This document shows positions 1-8,344 of a stretch of DNA of 64,000 bases, piece after piece; position 1 is the first letter of the stretch; the number at the start of each line of letters is the position of its first letter. The notes beneath the pieces are model-generated. The model ran no database searches, was not told the DNA's origin, and saw only the letters and a list, made by a program, of their open reading frames with translations. The translations under genes and the position numbers were made by a program. Source of the DNA: Isochrysis galbana (taxonomy: Eukaryota; Haptophyta; Isochrysidales; Isochrysidaceae); the NCBI GenBank assembly GCA_018136815.1, contig CM030932.1, forward strand, positions 9,238,001 to 9,302,000. Reading direction: 5' to 3'.

Positions 1-440
1 TCGCCATGCGGCGCGCCACGGCCTGCTCTCAGAGGGCCTTTGGGGGCTCCCAGAGGGCCAGCAAGGGCAGCTCAGGGGGCAGTGGAGGCTGGGGCTCAGC
101 CCCTGGCCCCCCCTGCCTCTCCCACGCTTGCCACGCTGGCCATGGGGGCCTCCCTGCGGCCTCTGTATGCCTGGCGACCAGGGGAGGGGGGGGAGTCAGC
201 TCGAGGGCAGGCCCAGTATGGGCGTGGGAGTGCGAGTCACGAGTCACGAGTCACGGCCCGCGCCCACGAAGGGTCTGGGCCAGGATGATGATTGCCCAGC
301 CCCTGCCCTCTGGCAGGGGCTAAGGTTGAATGTACGGGCCCACCCCGGGGGGTGTCCGCGATGGAGAGAGGGGGGCGCGAGGCCCCCATTGACCCCCACT
401 TATAAAAGTAGGTTCGACCCCCACTTATAAAAGTAGGTTG
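1..440. repeat. Two dispersed repeat modules
   Basis: No gene is supported. Bases 1-200 are a GC-rich module (AGCTCAGGGGGCAG core, then a stretch ending in a GCTGG/CTGCGGCCTC run) that recurs at about 30500-30595 and 59440-59530. Bases 290-440 are a second module with a perfect hairpin (CAGCCCCTGCC / GGCAGGGGCT), a GGGTGTCYGCGATGGAG core and two tandem copies of a GACCCCCACTTATAAAAGTAGG unit. Its reverse complement is at about 36030-36165. The function is unknown; these look like non-autonomous element fragments. Confidence 0.7.
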
Positions 441-903
441 GCCCATTGGGTCCCAGACCCCACCTACATAAAAGCGGACAGACAGACACACACGACAACA
501 AAGACAATTCCAGAAGGCCTGCCCGGACCCCACACTCTAAACCAGGCCTCAGGTAGCGCACCGAGGCCGGACCCCGGAAACCGAAGAAAAAGGAAAGAAG
601 GGGGGCAGGGGAAGAGGTGGAGGGAGGGATGATAAGGGCGATGTAGATAGCGAAGGGGAGTCCCGAAACTAGTAGGTGTGAAGCCCTGAATCTTCAGAAG
701 TTTTTTTTATGCATTGAGACGCCATACACGTACAGGCGTGGTACAAAGGCATACACGATGTAAGATATGAGAAAGGCAAAATCAGTAGTCAGTAGCGTCC
801 ACCAGCCACAAGATAACCGCCAGCTAAGAATATCGGACTCATGTTTCTACCAGTGCGGCGTGCTCAAGCATCCTCAAACAATCTCACAAAGCGATTCAGG
901 GTT
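441..903. other. Intergenic, no gene seen
   Basis: No convincing coding region. The only structure is a short dispersed motif around 672-705 (AGCCCTGAATCTTCA). It also occurs near 40270-40290 and, reverse-complemented, near 43812-43830. The stretch lies downstream of the chorismate mutase-like gene. Confidence 0.5.
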
Positions 904-1665
904 CTACAATGTTGTTGAAGTCGCACTTTCTGGCGAATAGTGGGGACAAGGCGGCTCCCGTGCGCTGAGAAAAGAGGTCAAGAGCGCCTTCTGATAGAGA
1001 GCGGACCTGCAATACTGTGATCCTGCCTGGGTCCGAGTCATGGCTGCTCCAAAAAGCGGCGGCAGCTCCAGAGAGAGTGTTTTGCAATCCACTGACTGCC
1101 ACTCCATTTTGACCGCTGAGCCCCACGACGATGTGATGTTGGTCGTCAGCCTCTTGATCTCATCTCTGACCACATTCAGAGGCTTCTTGGGCTCAGGCCA
1201 TGTTCCGGCAGCATCCCAGATGGATATCCAATACGCCTGTTCTTGTTTCCCGCAATCGGCTTGAAGCTGAGCCGCAGTGAAAGCTGCAGCCATGGAAACA
1301 CTGGCGAGTGCCGCATCACCTGCAGCAGCAGCTAGGATTTTCAGCTCTTGCGCAGAGTTGTACACACATACCTGGTCGAGCGTTCGGCCTCTAGCAGTAG
1401 CCTTTGCAGCAGCGACTTCTCGCATAAGCAGAACACGCTGTGCCACATCGCTAAACACTTCACACGTGAACGGGTAGCGCACGCATTCTGAAGTTCCAGA
1501 CACGATGGCGTCACGACTTTCTCTGAGCATCGCCGCAAAAAGCGTGCACGCACTCAAGAACAGCAATGCAAGTCCCAGGCGGGGCGCGACGTGCGAGAGA
1601 GCACGATGGACACCTTCCTCCGCTATGATCGGGACGTTTCCCGCCCTTGGTCCCTCGTGCATCAT
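904..1665 (-). CDS. AroQ-gamma-like chorismate mutase, membrane-anchored
   Basis: A 253-residue protein starting with tandem Met codons. Residues about 30-46 (LGLALLFLSACTLFAAML region) form one hydrophobic segment, a signal peptide or signal anchor. From about residue 75 the all-helical pattern of secreted AroQ-type chorismate mutases is visible: LLMREVAAAK, then an acidic QELKIL helix after a loop, then AAFTAAQLQADCGKQEQAYW followed by a Trp-rich IWDAAGTWPEP segment. That order (R/K-rich first helix, central Glu, AQ-xxA-xxxQ-x-YW third helix) is the AroQ-gamma signature. The family converts chorismate to prephenate in phenylalanine/tyrosine synthesis; gamma members are exported in bacteria. 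An exported or plastid role here is inference. The C-terminal 100 residues are not recognised. No intron is needed. Assignment is by motif reading only. Confidence 0.55.
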   Translation of the reverse strand: MMHEGPRAGNVPIIAEEGVHRALSHVAPRLGLALLFLSACTLFAAMLRESRDAIVSGTSECVRYPFTCEVFSDVAQRVLLMREVAAAKATARGRTLDQVCVYNSAQELKILAAAAGDAALASVSMAAAFTAAQLQADCGKQEQAYWISIWDAAGTWPEPKKPLNVVRDEIKRLTTNITSSWGSAVKMEWQSVDCKTLSLELPPLFGAAMTRTQAGSQYCRSALYQKALLTSFLSAREPPCPHYSPESATSTTL

Positions 1666-1834
1666 GGCTGAAGGCGCCTAGCTCGACGACGCAGCCGGCA
1701 GCACCGATCAACGCGGCCGCCCGTCTAGGCCGGCCAGATTCCCGAATACCGGTATATTTCTATCGTTAGAAAACTCGGCGAGGTATCGATTGCCGCTAAG
1801 GTAGGGAGTCTCCCCCCCCCCCCCGCTCTCTCAG

Positions 1835-2172
1835 GGAAGCGGCCTTGCGGTGGCCGCCGCCGGCGTCGCGCTCGCCGTCGCGTCGGTGCCCCGAGGGCGC
1901 CACTTCTCGCACCCCCATCACACGCTCGGGACCGTCGCCTTCGCCCTCGCACTGCTGCAGCCGCTCAACGCGCTCGTGCGCGGCCCGCCCGCCGCCCGCA
2001 CCACGCGCCGCGCCGTGTGGCGGGTCGCGCACAAGGGGACGGGCTACGCGGTGCTCGGCGTGGGCGTCTACAAGGCCCTCTCGGGGCGCGCCCTCATGCC
2101 GAGCCAAGGCGACGCTGTTCTCGTCGCGTACGTGGTGCTCCTGGGCCTCTCCTTCGGGGTGCTCGCGGGGGG
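1835..2172 (+). pseudogene. Cytochrome b561-like orphan exon
   Basis: An open stretch with no usable ATG, preceded by a classic acceptor (poly-C tract then CTCTCTCAG at 1834) and ending at donor-like ATG|GTAGGG (about 2172). The translation contains HFSHPHHTLGTVAFALALLQ, a run of Arg residues, then AVWRVAHKGTGYAVLGVGVY and a further hydrophobic segment. This is the H...LG....LQPL...R...W...H...GY pattern of cytochrome b561/DOMON-associated ferric reductases, including candidate haem-ligand histidines in two helices. Only about 110 residues (2-3 of the usual 5-6 helices) are present and no partner exons were found on either side. It is either an isolated gene fragment or one exon of a gene whose remaining parts I cannot see. 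Confidence 0.5.
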
Positions 2173-2976
2173 GCTCATGGTAGGGTGAGAGTCCCCACGG
2201 AGAGGGGAAGAAACCCTGAGTGAAAGGAGACCAAATGAAGGCAAGCCGCCTAGCCCCGCGGGAGAACAACCTCGTCGAGTTTGTGCCCGACCTAACTAAC
2301 TTCGTCCCTACGCTCGCTACTCGTAAAGTAAACAGCCGAGCTGTGAGCTGTGCAAATGTGATATGTGATATACTGTAAACAATTATGTGAAAAATAGCAG
2401 CATTATGCATTATGCATTATGCATTCTGTGTTATTATTAATTAGTATTATCTGTCCCCGGATCTGCATTATTGGTATCAGTAGAACATGGCCTCGAGCGT
2501 TATTTGTATCTGTAGACCATAGTACAAATATGATACTACTATCTGCTTTATGATCATAGCCGAAATTCGAAGCTATTCCACGCCTTAGCCTTAGCCCCCA
2601 TTGACCCCCACATAAAAAGTGGGTTGGGGCCGACCCCCCGAAACCGAAGAACAAGGAACGAGGGGGGGAGCGGGAAGGAGAGTGTGGTTGAGGCACGGGT
2701 GATGGCAACGGTGATCCGGAGGAAGGAATGTGGATAGTAGCATAGCAGACATCTTCAAGAAGATTTTCTTCCGTACTTGACCGAGACAGAGCACAAATGC
2801 ACAACAGGAAGATATGCACTGACACCGAGAGTCACAACGCTATGTACAGTGTAGAGTGTAGACTCAAGCTTTCGCATTCGTAGACCGTGAAACCTAGCAG
2901 CCGATGTTCACTGTGCGCATTGAAACGGCTACATTAGACAATCGGAGAGTCCTCGAGCTAGCTTTGCACCCAGCGA
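2173..2976. other. Intergenic with one dispersed 22-bp motif
   Basis: No gene supported. Bases 2229-2252 carry the dispersed motif ACCAAATGAAGGCAAGCCGC, related copies of which are at 12866, 13269, 44039 and 62389. Around 2598-2640 a GACCCCCACATAAAAAGTGG stretch resembles the module at 390-440. Bases 2330-2560 are AT-rich with GCATTATGCATTATGCATT simple repeats. Confidence 0.5.
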
Positions 2977-3834
2977 TCATGAGCTGCTATGCCTCTCCAT
3001 GTATCTCGCGGTGAAAAATCCGCAGTGATACCATGCCATGATCAAGTTTGACAAATCGTCTTGATGGCTTGTGCTCTTGACCCCGTCCCACATCCCCGTG
3101 CTTGCTGGACTAGTGCGGGCTCCACAATGGGTGCCATCGACGTTGATGGGCGGTCCAAAGGGCTGGAAGCCAGGGATTGGTGGGGCCGAAGGGCCAGAAA
3201 CAGCTGGGGCAGCAGAACTGTGGACGTTAGACGGGGGCATACGCGAAGCAGCTGAGGGAGGAAGGCCACAGCTTGCAGATGCTGTGTGATGAGCAGGATG
3301 ATCAGAGTAATGGTAATAGTATGGTTCGTGCTGATACTGCTGGGCGTAATATGCTGCCCATGCCGCCTGACGCTCCGCCTCCAAAGTTGGTTCGGCGGCT
3401 GCCGCCCACGCTGGCTGCGTTCTATCTGTTTCCTCACTACGCCCCCTCGTGCCGTGGACTTCCCCTTCAGAGTTTGCTGCCAAAGTTGCTTGTTCTCTGG
3501 CCTCTTCCAAGAGCTCCGCCCTCGCAATGGCCTCGGCCTCGGCCTCGGCCTCCGCCTCGGCCTCCGCCTCGGCTTCGGCGAGGATCTGTGAAGTGGTCTT
3601 CGCATTGGAGCCGTTCTTTGAGCGTCGCCGGCTGCTCTCTGCTGTTGAAGGACTGAAGTGCATCTCCTGCGAGAACAGGCGGCCGGAGACACGGCATGTG
3701 AGCAGGGTTTGGGCACGGGGCAGTGGGGCTGATCGATTCTGGCGCACCTGATACGATGCGACCGCACGGTCGTACGCCTTGATCAGCTCTGTGTCATCCC
3801 ACGCGTCGGGCGAGGTGAAGTCGATCGACTCCAT
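2977..3834 (-). CDS. SMN1-like: SMN-like protein (spliceosomal snRNP assembly)
   Basis: A 285-residue protein if translation starts at the ATG at 3834; the frame stays open further upstream but only through low-complexity proline-rich sequence. The N-terminus has the Gemin2-binding signature (WDDTELIKAYDRAV, residues about 11-24). The C-terminus has a YG-box oligomerisation helix (DDLSNLIMAWYHCGFFTARYM), the two diagnostic conserved regions of survival-of-motor-neuron proteins. The middle is low complexity: an (AE)n run, a Q/Y-rich patch and a proline-rich patch. No Tudor domain is recognisable, a compact form also known from fission yeast SMN. SMN acts in cytoplasm and nucleus to load Sm proteins on snRNAs, which fits the intron-rich genes of this window. 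It is divergent from the bL31m-like gene with a 173-bp spacer. Confidence 0.85.
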   Translation of the reverse strand: MESIDFTSPDAWDDTELIKAYDRAVASYQVRQNRSAPLPRAQTLLTCRVSGRLFSQEMHFSPSTAESSRRRSKNGSNAKTTSQILAEAEAEAEAEAEAEAEAIARAELLEEAREQATLAANSEGEVHGTRGRSEETDRTQPAWAAAAEPTLEAERQAAWAAYYAQQYQHEPYYYHYSDHPAHHTASASCGLPPSAASRMPPSNVHSSAAPAVSGPSAPPIPGFQPFGPPINVDGTHCGARTSPASTGMWDGVKSTSHQDDLSNLIMAWYHCGFFTARYMERHSSS

Positions 3835-4007
3835 CGAGCGGGGGGGGGGAGGGAGGGTCGGGGGGAGCGAGGGGGGCGCACGGCTTGGCCCCGGGGGAGG
3901 GGGGAGGGGATTCTTTTTTAGAGCTGCGTATTGTGGAGGAGACAGGCAGAAGACAAAAGAACAAATAGGAAAAGGACGAGCCTCTCGCCTCGCTCGCTGT
4001 CGGCGCG
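3835..4007. promoter_or_regulatory. Shared divergent promoter region
   Basis: The 173 bp between the SMN start (minus) and the bL31m-like start (plus) must hold both promoters. It is a G-rich/poly-purine block (3839-3910) followed by mixed sequence. No TATA box is evident. This is inference from gene arrangement. Confidence 0.4.
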
Positions 4008-4361
4008 ATGCCGCAGCTGACGCTCCGGCCCAACCTGTACAGGATGGTGACGGTGGTGATGAGCGACGGCTCGACGTTCCGGATGCCGAGCGCTGTACGC
4101 ATCGTTGGTGACACACTCCAACTCGAGAGAGACCCACACAACCATCCGATCTTCCTGGTGCTCCTGCGCATGCCAGCAGCATTGTCGCCCCTGCAGTTGC
4201 CCAGCTGCATCTGTCCTCCGTCTCACTCTCCCTGCGCGCTTCCGTGGACTCAGGGTGAAGGAGATGGCACGGGCATGTTGAATAAGCGGGAAGCCGCTCG
4301 GCTGCAGCGCATAAAGGAACGTGAACAACGCAGAGGCATTGGGATGTCCCCTTCAAGTTGA
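4008..4361 (+). CDS. Mitochondrial ribosomal protein bL31m-like
   Basis: The start ATG at 4008 gives MPQLTLRPNLYRMVTVVMSD. It continues with DGSTFRMPSAVRIVGDTLQL and ERDPHNHPIFL, matching the organellar bL31 pattern (DGSTF...K/R-D-x-x-NHP-x-x). The C-terminal NKREAARLQRIKEREQRR is the basic helix expected of the family. The frame is open throughout, but a GT-AG intron is likely at 4158-4253 (CTG|GTGCTC ... GACTCAG|GGTGAAGG). It is exactly in phase and removes a cysteine/proline-rich stretch atypical of the family, leaving 85 residues, close to normal bL31m length. Role: large subunit of the mitochondrial (less likely plastid) ribosome. Confidence 0.6.
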   Translation: MPQLTLRPNLYRMVTVVMSDGSTFRMPSAVRIVGDTLQLERDPHNHPIFLVLLRMPAALSPLQLPSCICPPSHSPCALPWTQGEGDGTGMLNKREAARLQRIKEREQRRGIGMSPSS

Positions 4362-5104
4362 GGTGCTCAGATCAAAGCAGCAAAATATATGATGTGATTT
4401 TTTGCCTTGACCGGCGTGGTGGGGGCAGAGAGCAGTAGGAGAGGACGCGAGGATCCAGCTAGGCTAGGGTTGAGGTATCCCACACCGATTGCGCTTGCAA
4501 AAGCATATGCAAACCGGAGCTCGACCAACTCATAAGCGCATGGAGCCAATGTTGGATGGTGCATGGTACTCGGACAATGAAGCAGGAGCCTCAGCCTTCT
4601 CTCCTTCTGATCACTCCGGAATCCCCGAGAGGGCGCAAGTCGTTCACATGACTCGGTTGCGCACGCACTGCGCTTCTATTGCGTGCTGTCTATCCACGGA
4701 AGATTGCTATAAAAGTATAAAAGTGGCCAATGCAATGGTATCTATCTACATTTGCTTGTTCATCATTGGTAATGACGCAATTGGGTTGGCACACCTAGGC
4801 GGGAAGATGAAGAGCAAGTATAGACTTGTTGTCTACAAGTCGTGTCAGATAGTAGGGCGGTCAAACAGGGTTTTTTATTAGGGGTGAAAAATGACCATCT
4901 CACGGTTAAGGAAATTTCAGGACTTTTTTCGGTAGAAAGTTCCCAATACACCCAACTAATACATATCCGGGCCCCATTGGGACCCAGACCTCCCCCTTGA
5001 GCCCCCACAACAAAACGTAAGCAAATATTGACGAAAGACGCTAAAGTCGGAAAGGGCTTAAAGAGCCCAACTTCAAATCGAGACCGGGCGCGGTGCATGC
5101 CCGT
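4362..5104. other. Intergenic, no gene seen
   Basis: No supported gene. Contains a TATAAAAGTATAAAAG pair at about 4710-4725. From 4880 on the sequence grades into the repeat at 5105. Confidence 0.4.
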
Positions 5105-5310
5105 TTTTGACGATCCATCAAGATGAGGGGGCGCGGGCGCGGGCCACCGGACCATATCTAAGCCCTTCACCCCTATCCCCCTAGTAGTGCACGGGGGGAG
5201 TCGCCTTATGGCGGGGGGAGAAGGGCCGGGGGAGTGGGGGTGTAGAAAATTTCCTACGTGAGTAAGAAGTAGAGGGTCCACGGCCGCGTGTGCGGTGAGA
5301 CTATTAAAAG
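5105..5310 (+). repeat. Dispersed repeat family R, copy 1
   Basis: About 200 bp with landmarks CACCGGACCATATCTAAGCC, CCTAGTAGTGCACGGGGGGAG, a GGGGGTGTAGAAA block and a terminal TGCGGTGAGACTATTAAAAGG. The same order of landmarks is at 36455-36650 (plus), 55120-55295 (reverse) and 55770-55960 (reverse). The copies at 36220-36650 and 55770-56180 share a longer region of about 400 bp. No coding capacity; probably a non-autonomous transposable element. Confidence 0.75.
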
Positions 5311-5419
5311 GTTTATTTATTTATCCTCCACAAATATGGGGTACTAAGCTCTACCTCGTGGAGAAGCCGGCGTATGGCTGGTCATCTTGGTCTTGGTCTT
5401 GGTCATCAAAACATACAAC

Positions 5420-5575
5420 ATTAAGGCGTGGAACTAGATAGCCAGATATCTAGCTATCTAGTTATCCACCCCCGATTTTCACTATCTATATCTAGTTAGA
5501 TAGAGCCGGCGACTATCTATATCTAGCTAGATGGCAATCGCCAATATCTAGATATCTAGTGAATAGCGGGCAGCG
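5420..5575. repeat. Cluster of TATCTAG palindromes
   Basis: An AT-rich island dense in TATCTAG/CTAGATA words: AGATATCTAGCTATCTAG, TATCTATATCTAGTTAGATA, ATCTAGCTAGATGG and AATATCTAGATATCTAG. Many are perfect palindromes, able to form small hairpins. It lies in otherwise GC-rich DNA. Function unknown. Confidence 0.7.
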
Positions 5576-5640
5576 AGCGGGCCTCTTTAGCTGCTTATAG
5601 CTTATAGTCCGTCGAGCGCGGACGGGCTTACACCTGACTA

Positions 5641-6918
5641 AGAGTCAGGCGGCTCGCGAGGGGTTCGACGAGATCGACGGCAGCAACGCAATGGGGCTAC
5701 GATCCACCGCGAGAGGGCGAGGGGGCGGCACCGCGCCGTCGGTCGGGAGTGACGGGGGTAGGCCCTCCGTCAACCGGCTGAGAGCGCGCACCAACGAGGC
5801 AGGCGAGAACGCTAGGACGCTCCACTCGGATATAGGTAAGCCAACCGGGAGCGGATGCCATTCCAGAGTGGAGGCGGAGATTGACGAGGGAGGCGCTAGC
5901 CGGCTGGGACGCTCCGAGAGCGACGGGGCGACGGACGATCCGACGGGGGCGACAGTTACGCACAGGAATATGGAGGGAATCTTTCGAAAACCCTTAAGCG
6001 AGTTGATGAAGACCGAAGTAAAATAGCGCCACGATATAATCCAACGGCCAACACCTGAGGGGGAATCAGGGTCACGCAAGGGGGCGGTTCCTTGCACCGG
6101 CGATACCTGAACGCGCGACTTAGCCTAAAAACGCGAGGAGCACGCAAGGAGGTAAGCCAGGTGAGGGGCAAGCAGGCGACAAGGGAGGCGACAAAGGAGG
6201 CGAGGGCAAAGAGGGCGAATGGGCGAATGTAGGACCCTGCGACGGTGACTAGTGGCTAGCCTCCAAGTTGTTCTGTCATATATGATATCATATATATGAT
6301 ATCTCAGTATTAGTTGCTCTAGACCTGATACTGAGTGTCATATGACAAGACTAGAGGCTACAACTCAACTAGTTTTACTAGTACAAGTTCGGGCGCGGGA
6401 AATACCGGCGCTCCTAGCTCCGAGCCCCCCCCCCCCCCCCATGGCCGCCAACGTGATGTGCAGCAACGATGGCGGCGGCGACGACGGTGATGACGAGTGT
6501 CACAACGCCGTGGAGTGGGGGCGGCGCCATGTGGAGACGCTCCAGGGGTGCCGCTGTGGGAGCTTGAAATGGTTAGTCATCGAGCAGCAGCATGCAGCAT
6601 CCGATTCTAAGTACTGAGTAAGAAGATTTTTATCATAATGGCGGGTTTATAAGTGTAGATGTTTGGAGCAAGTATCATATGATATCAGATGTATGACATC
6701 ATACTCAGTTCCATGGCAAGTGTCATATGACGGTATGACGGAACAACTTGGGCTAGCCTGCAAGGAGGGAACTTAGAAACGCAAACAACTTCTAAAACAA
6801 AAAGGTCGATCGCGGATGCGACATAAATACGCCTTACAAGTTAAATAAAATTACATAGTGGAGCGGCGGCACGGCTGTGCCGCGTGAATCCGGCAGGCGG
6901 CAGGAGCGTCGGAGGGGC
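5641..6918. other. Intergenic, no supported gene
   Basis: An open frame at 5691-6026 (plus, 111 codons) has no recognisable motif and G/R/S-rich composition, so I do not call it. Bases 6270-6345 and 6670-6740 are AT-rich with repeated TCATATGATATCA words on both sides of a poly-C tract (6427-6439). Confidence 0.4.
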
Positions 6919-7776
6919 ATGGCCGGAGCAGCAGCTCGACGAACGCTGCTCTTGGCACAGTACAAGCCCTTCTCATTCCTCTCACCGTCTACCGCGCCTA
7001 GAGGCAGCAAGCGTTTCGCTATCGACCTCCTCACGCAGCGGAACCTCGCGTCGGCTGCTCCATGGGTGGCTGCGCAAGGGCGCCAACCCGCCAGGCTAAC
7101 GCCAGGACTCCCTCAGGACCCTCGGGACCTAGCAGGCCTCGTGTGCATCGGCCGTCTCGATGCAGATTCGATCGGGCTCATGCTTTGGACGACAGACGCT
7201 GTTCTCGCCTCCAGAGTCATGTCGCCGGCCTCACATATAGAGAAGGAGTACCTTGTGCGTGTCACAGGCCATGAAGCGTGGAATCTCAAGCGGCGCGAAA
7301 AGGTAGCGCAAGAGATGAGCGCGGGGCTGGTTGTCGGTGATGTATCCTTTCGACCCTGTTCCGTGCATTGGCTTAATGAGTCGCAGTTGCAAATCATTTT
7401 GACAGAGGGCAAGCACCGGCAAGCACGACTCATGTGTGCGAGCGTTGGTCTTGAGGTGGTTGGTTTGAAGCGAGTGCGCATCGGCTGCATTCGTCTGGGA
7501 GGGCTTCGCATCGGTCAATGGTGCTGGCTGCCAGATTCATTGCACCGCAGACTCTCGGTGGAGACGCGCCATGGATCATCGCAGCCGCGGGTGCCTGCGA
7601 AAGAGGAGACCATGGGAAAGCAAACATGTGTCCGCAATCGTCAAGGAGGTGTCGCACCGATGGTGCCAGTGTCGGCTCCCGTGGCGAGAGGATCCTCAAA
7701 GGCTAGAATGGCGCGCGCAAGTGACGCAGATATCGCGTCAAAAGCCGGTCGCATTCTTGATGAGGTGGTGATTTGA
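6919..7776 (+). CDS. RsuA/RluE-type pseudouridine synthase
   Basis: A 285-residue protein; I chose the ATG at 6919 over an upstream GTG. It opens with AAARRTLLLAQYKPFSFLSP, matching the family motif I (xNKP) with the first position changed. It then has the catalytic motif GRLDADSIGLMLWTTDA (the Asp in RLD is the universal nucleophile) and EKEYLVRVTG. The C-terminal motif is LTEGKHRQARLMCASVGLEV plus a GLRIGQWCWLPDS tail, typical of RsuA/RluB/E/F. No S4 RNA-binding domain precedes it, as in RluE. The last 60 residues are a basic, low-complexity extension. The family makes pseudouridine in rRNA; an organellar rRNA target is inference. No intron seen. Confidence 0.85.
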   Translation: MAGAAARRTLLLAQYKPFSFLSPSTAPRGSKRFAIDLLTQRNLASAAPWVAAQGRQPARLTPGLPQDPRDLAGLVCIGRLDADSIGLMLWTTDAVLASRVMSPASHIEKEYLVRVTGHEAWNLKRREKVAQEMSAGLVVGDVSFRPCSVHWLNESQLQIILTEGKHRQARLMCASVGLEVVGLKRVRIGCIRLGGLRIGQWCWLPDSLHRRLSVETRHGSSQPRVPAKEETMGKQTCVRNRQGGVAPMVPVSAPVARGSSKARMARASDADIASKAGRILDEVVI

Positions 7777-8344
7777 TGGCATCAATGCTTTGGACATAAC
7801 AAAGATATTGTGGACTTATGTGTTATGTGGGCAAAGATAAAGATAGGCACGCAAGCATCAAAATTCGTTAAAAATAAGTCGGACCCGCTGCTGGAGGGGC
7901 TGCAACGCTCCACCAAGTACTGCACCAATCCACCGAGTACTGCACCATCGGTGTTGCGGGCAAGGGGGTCATGAAACCAAGTCGGGATCGCATTGGCCTT
8001 GGGCTGTCGCATTCGCGAATCGACGCTCGTTAGGCTTCTTTCTTCTCTTCGTTCGGTATTTATCGTTATAATTCTCTCATTCTCGTTCTCGGTCAAAAAC
8101 TTCGCGTGGACGCCTAGGATCTAGGGTTATGGAGCGCCCTCCCTCTTTCTCTCGAAGAGATGGGAAGTTTCCCCACCTTTCTTCCTCCCAGGCGCCTCGC
8201 AAAAAGGTTTAATTCGCTATCTCCCCGCGTTTCTCTACCTGCTTCTGGGGGCAATCAGGTTTGGTTTGCCATCTCCCCTTGGAGATCGATCTAGGTTCGC
8301 TGCTTGGGTGAGGGAATCTTTCTCCTTGGTCCTTGGTTTGCCAT
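7777..8344. other. Intergenic, no gene seen
   Basis: No supported gene. Bases 8270-8340 (GGAGATCGATCTAGGTTCGC...) resemble 12648-12700 on the same strand, on the other side of the satellite array. Confidence 0.4.

Noticed and set aside
5600-5680. tRNA-Leu(AAG)-like anticodon arm CCTGA-CTAAGAG-TCAGG with a GGTTCGA box
   Set aside because: The anticodon stem-loop is perfect, but the T-arm does not pair (AGGGG versus AGATC) and no acceptor stem closes. At most a degenerate tRNA-derived sequence.
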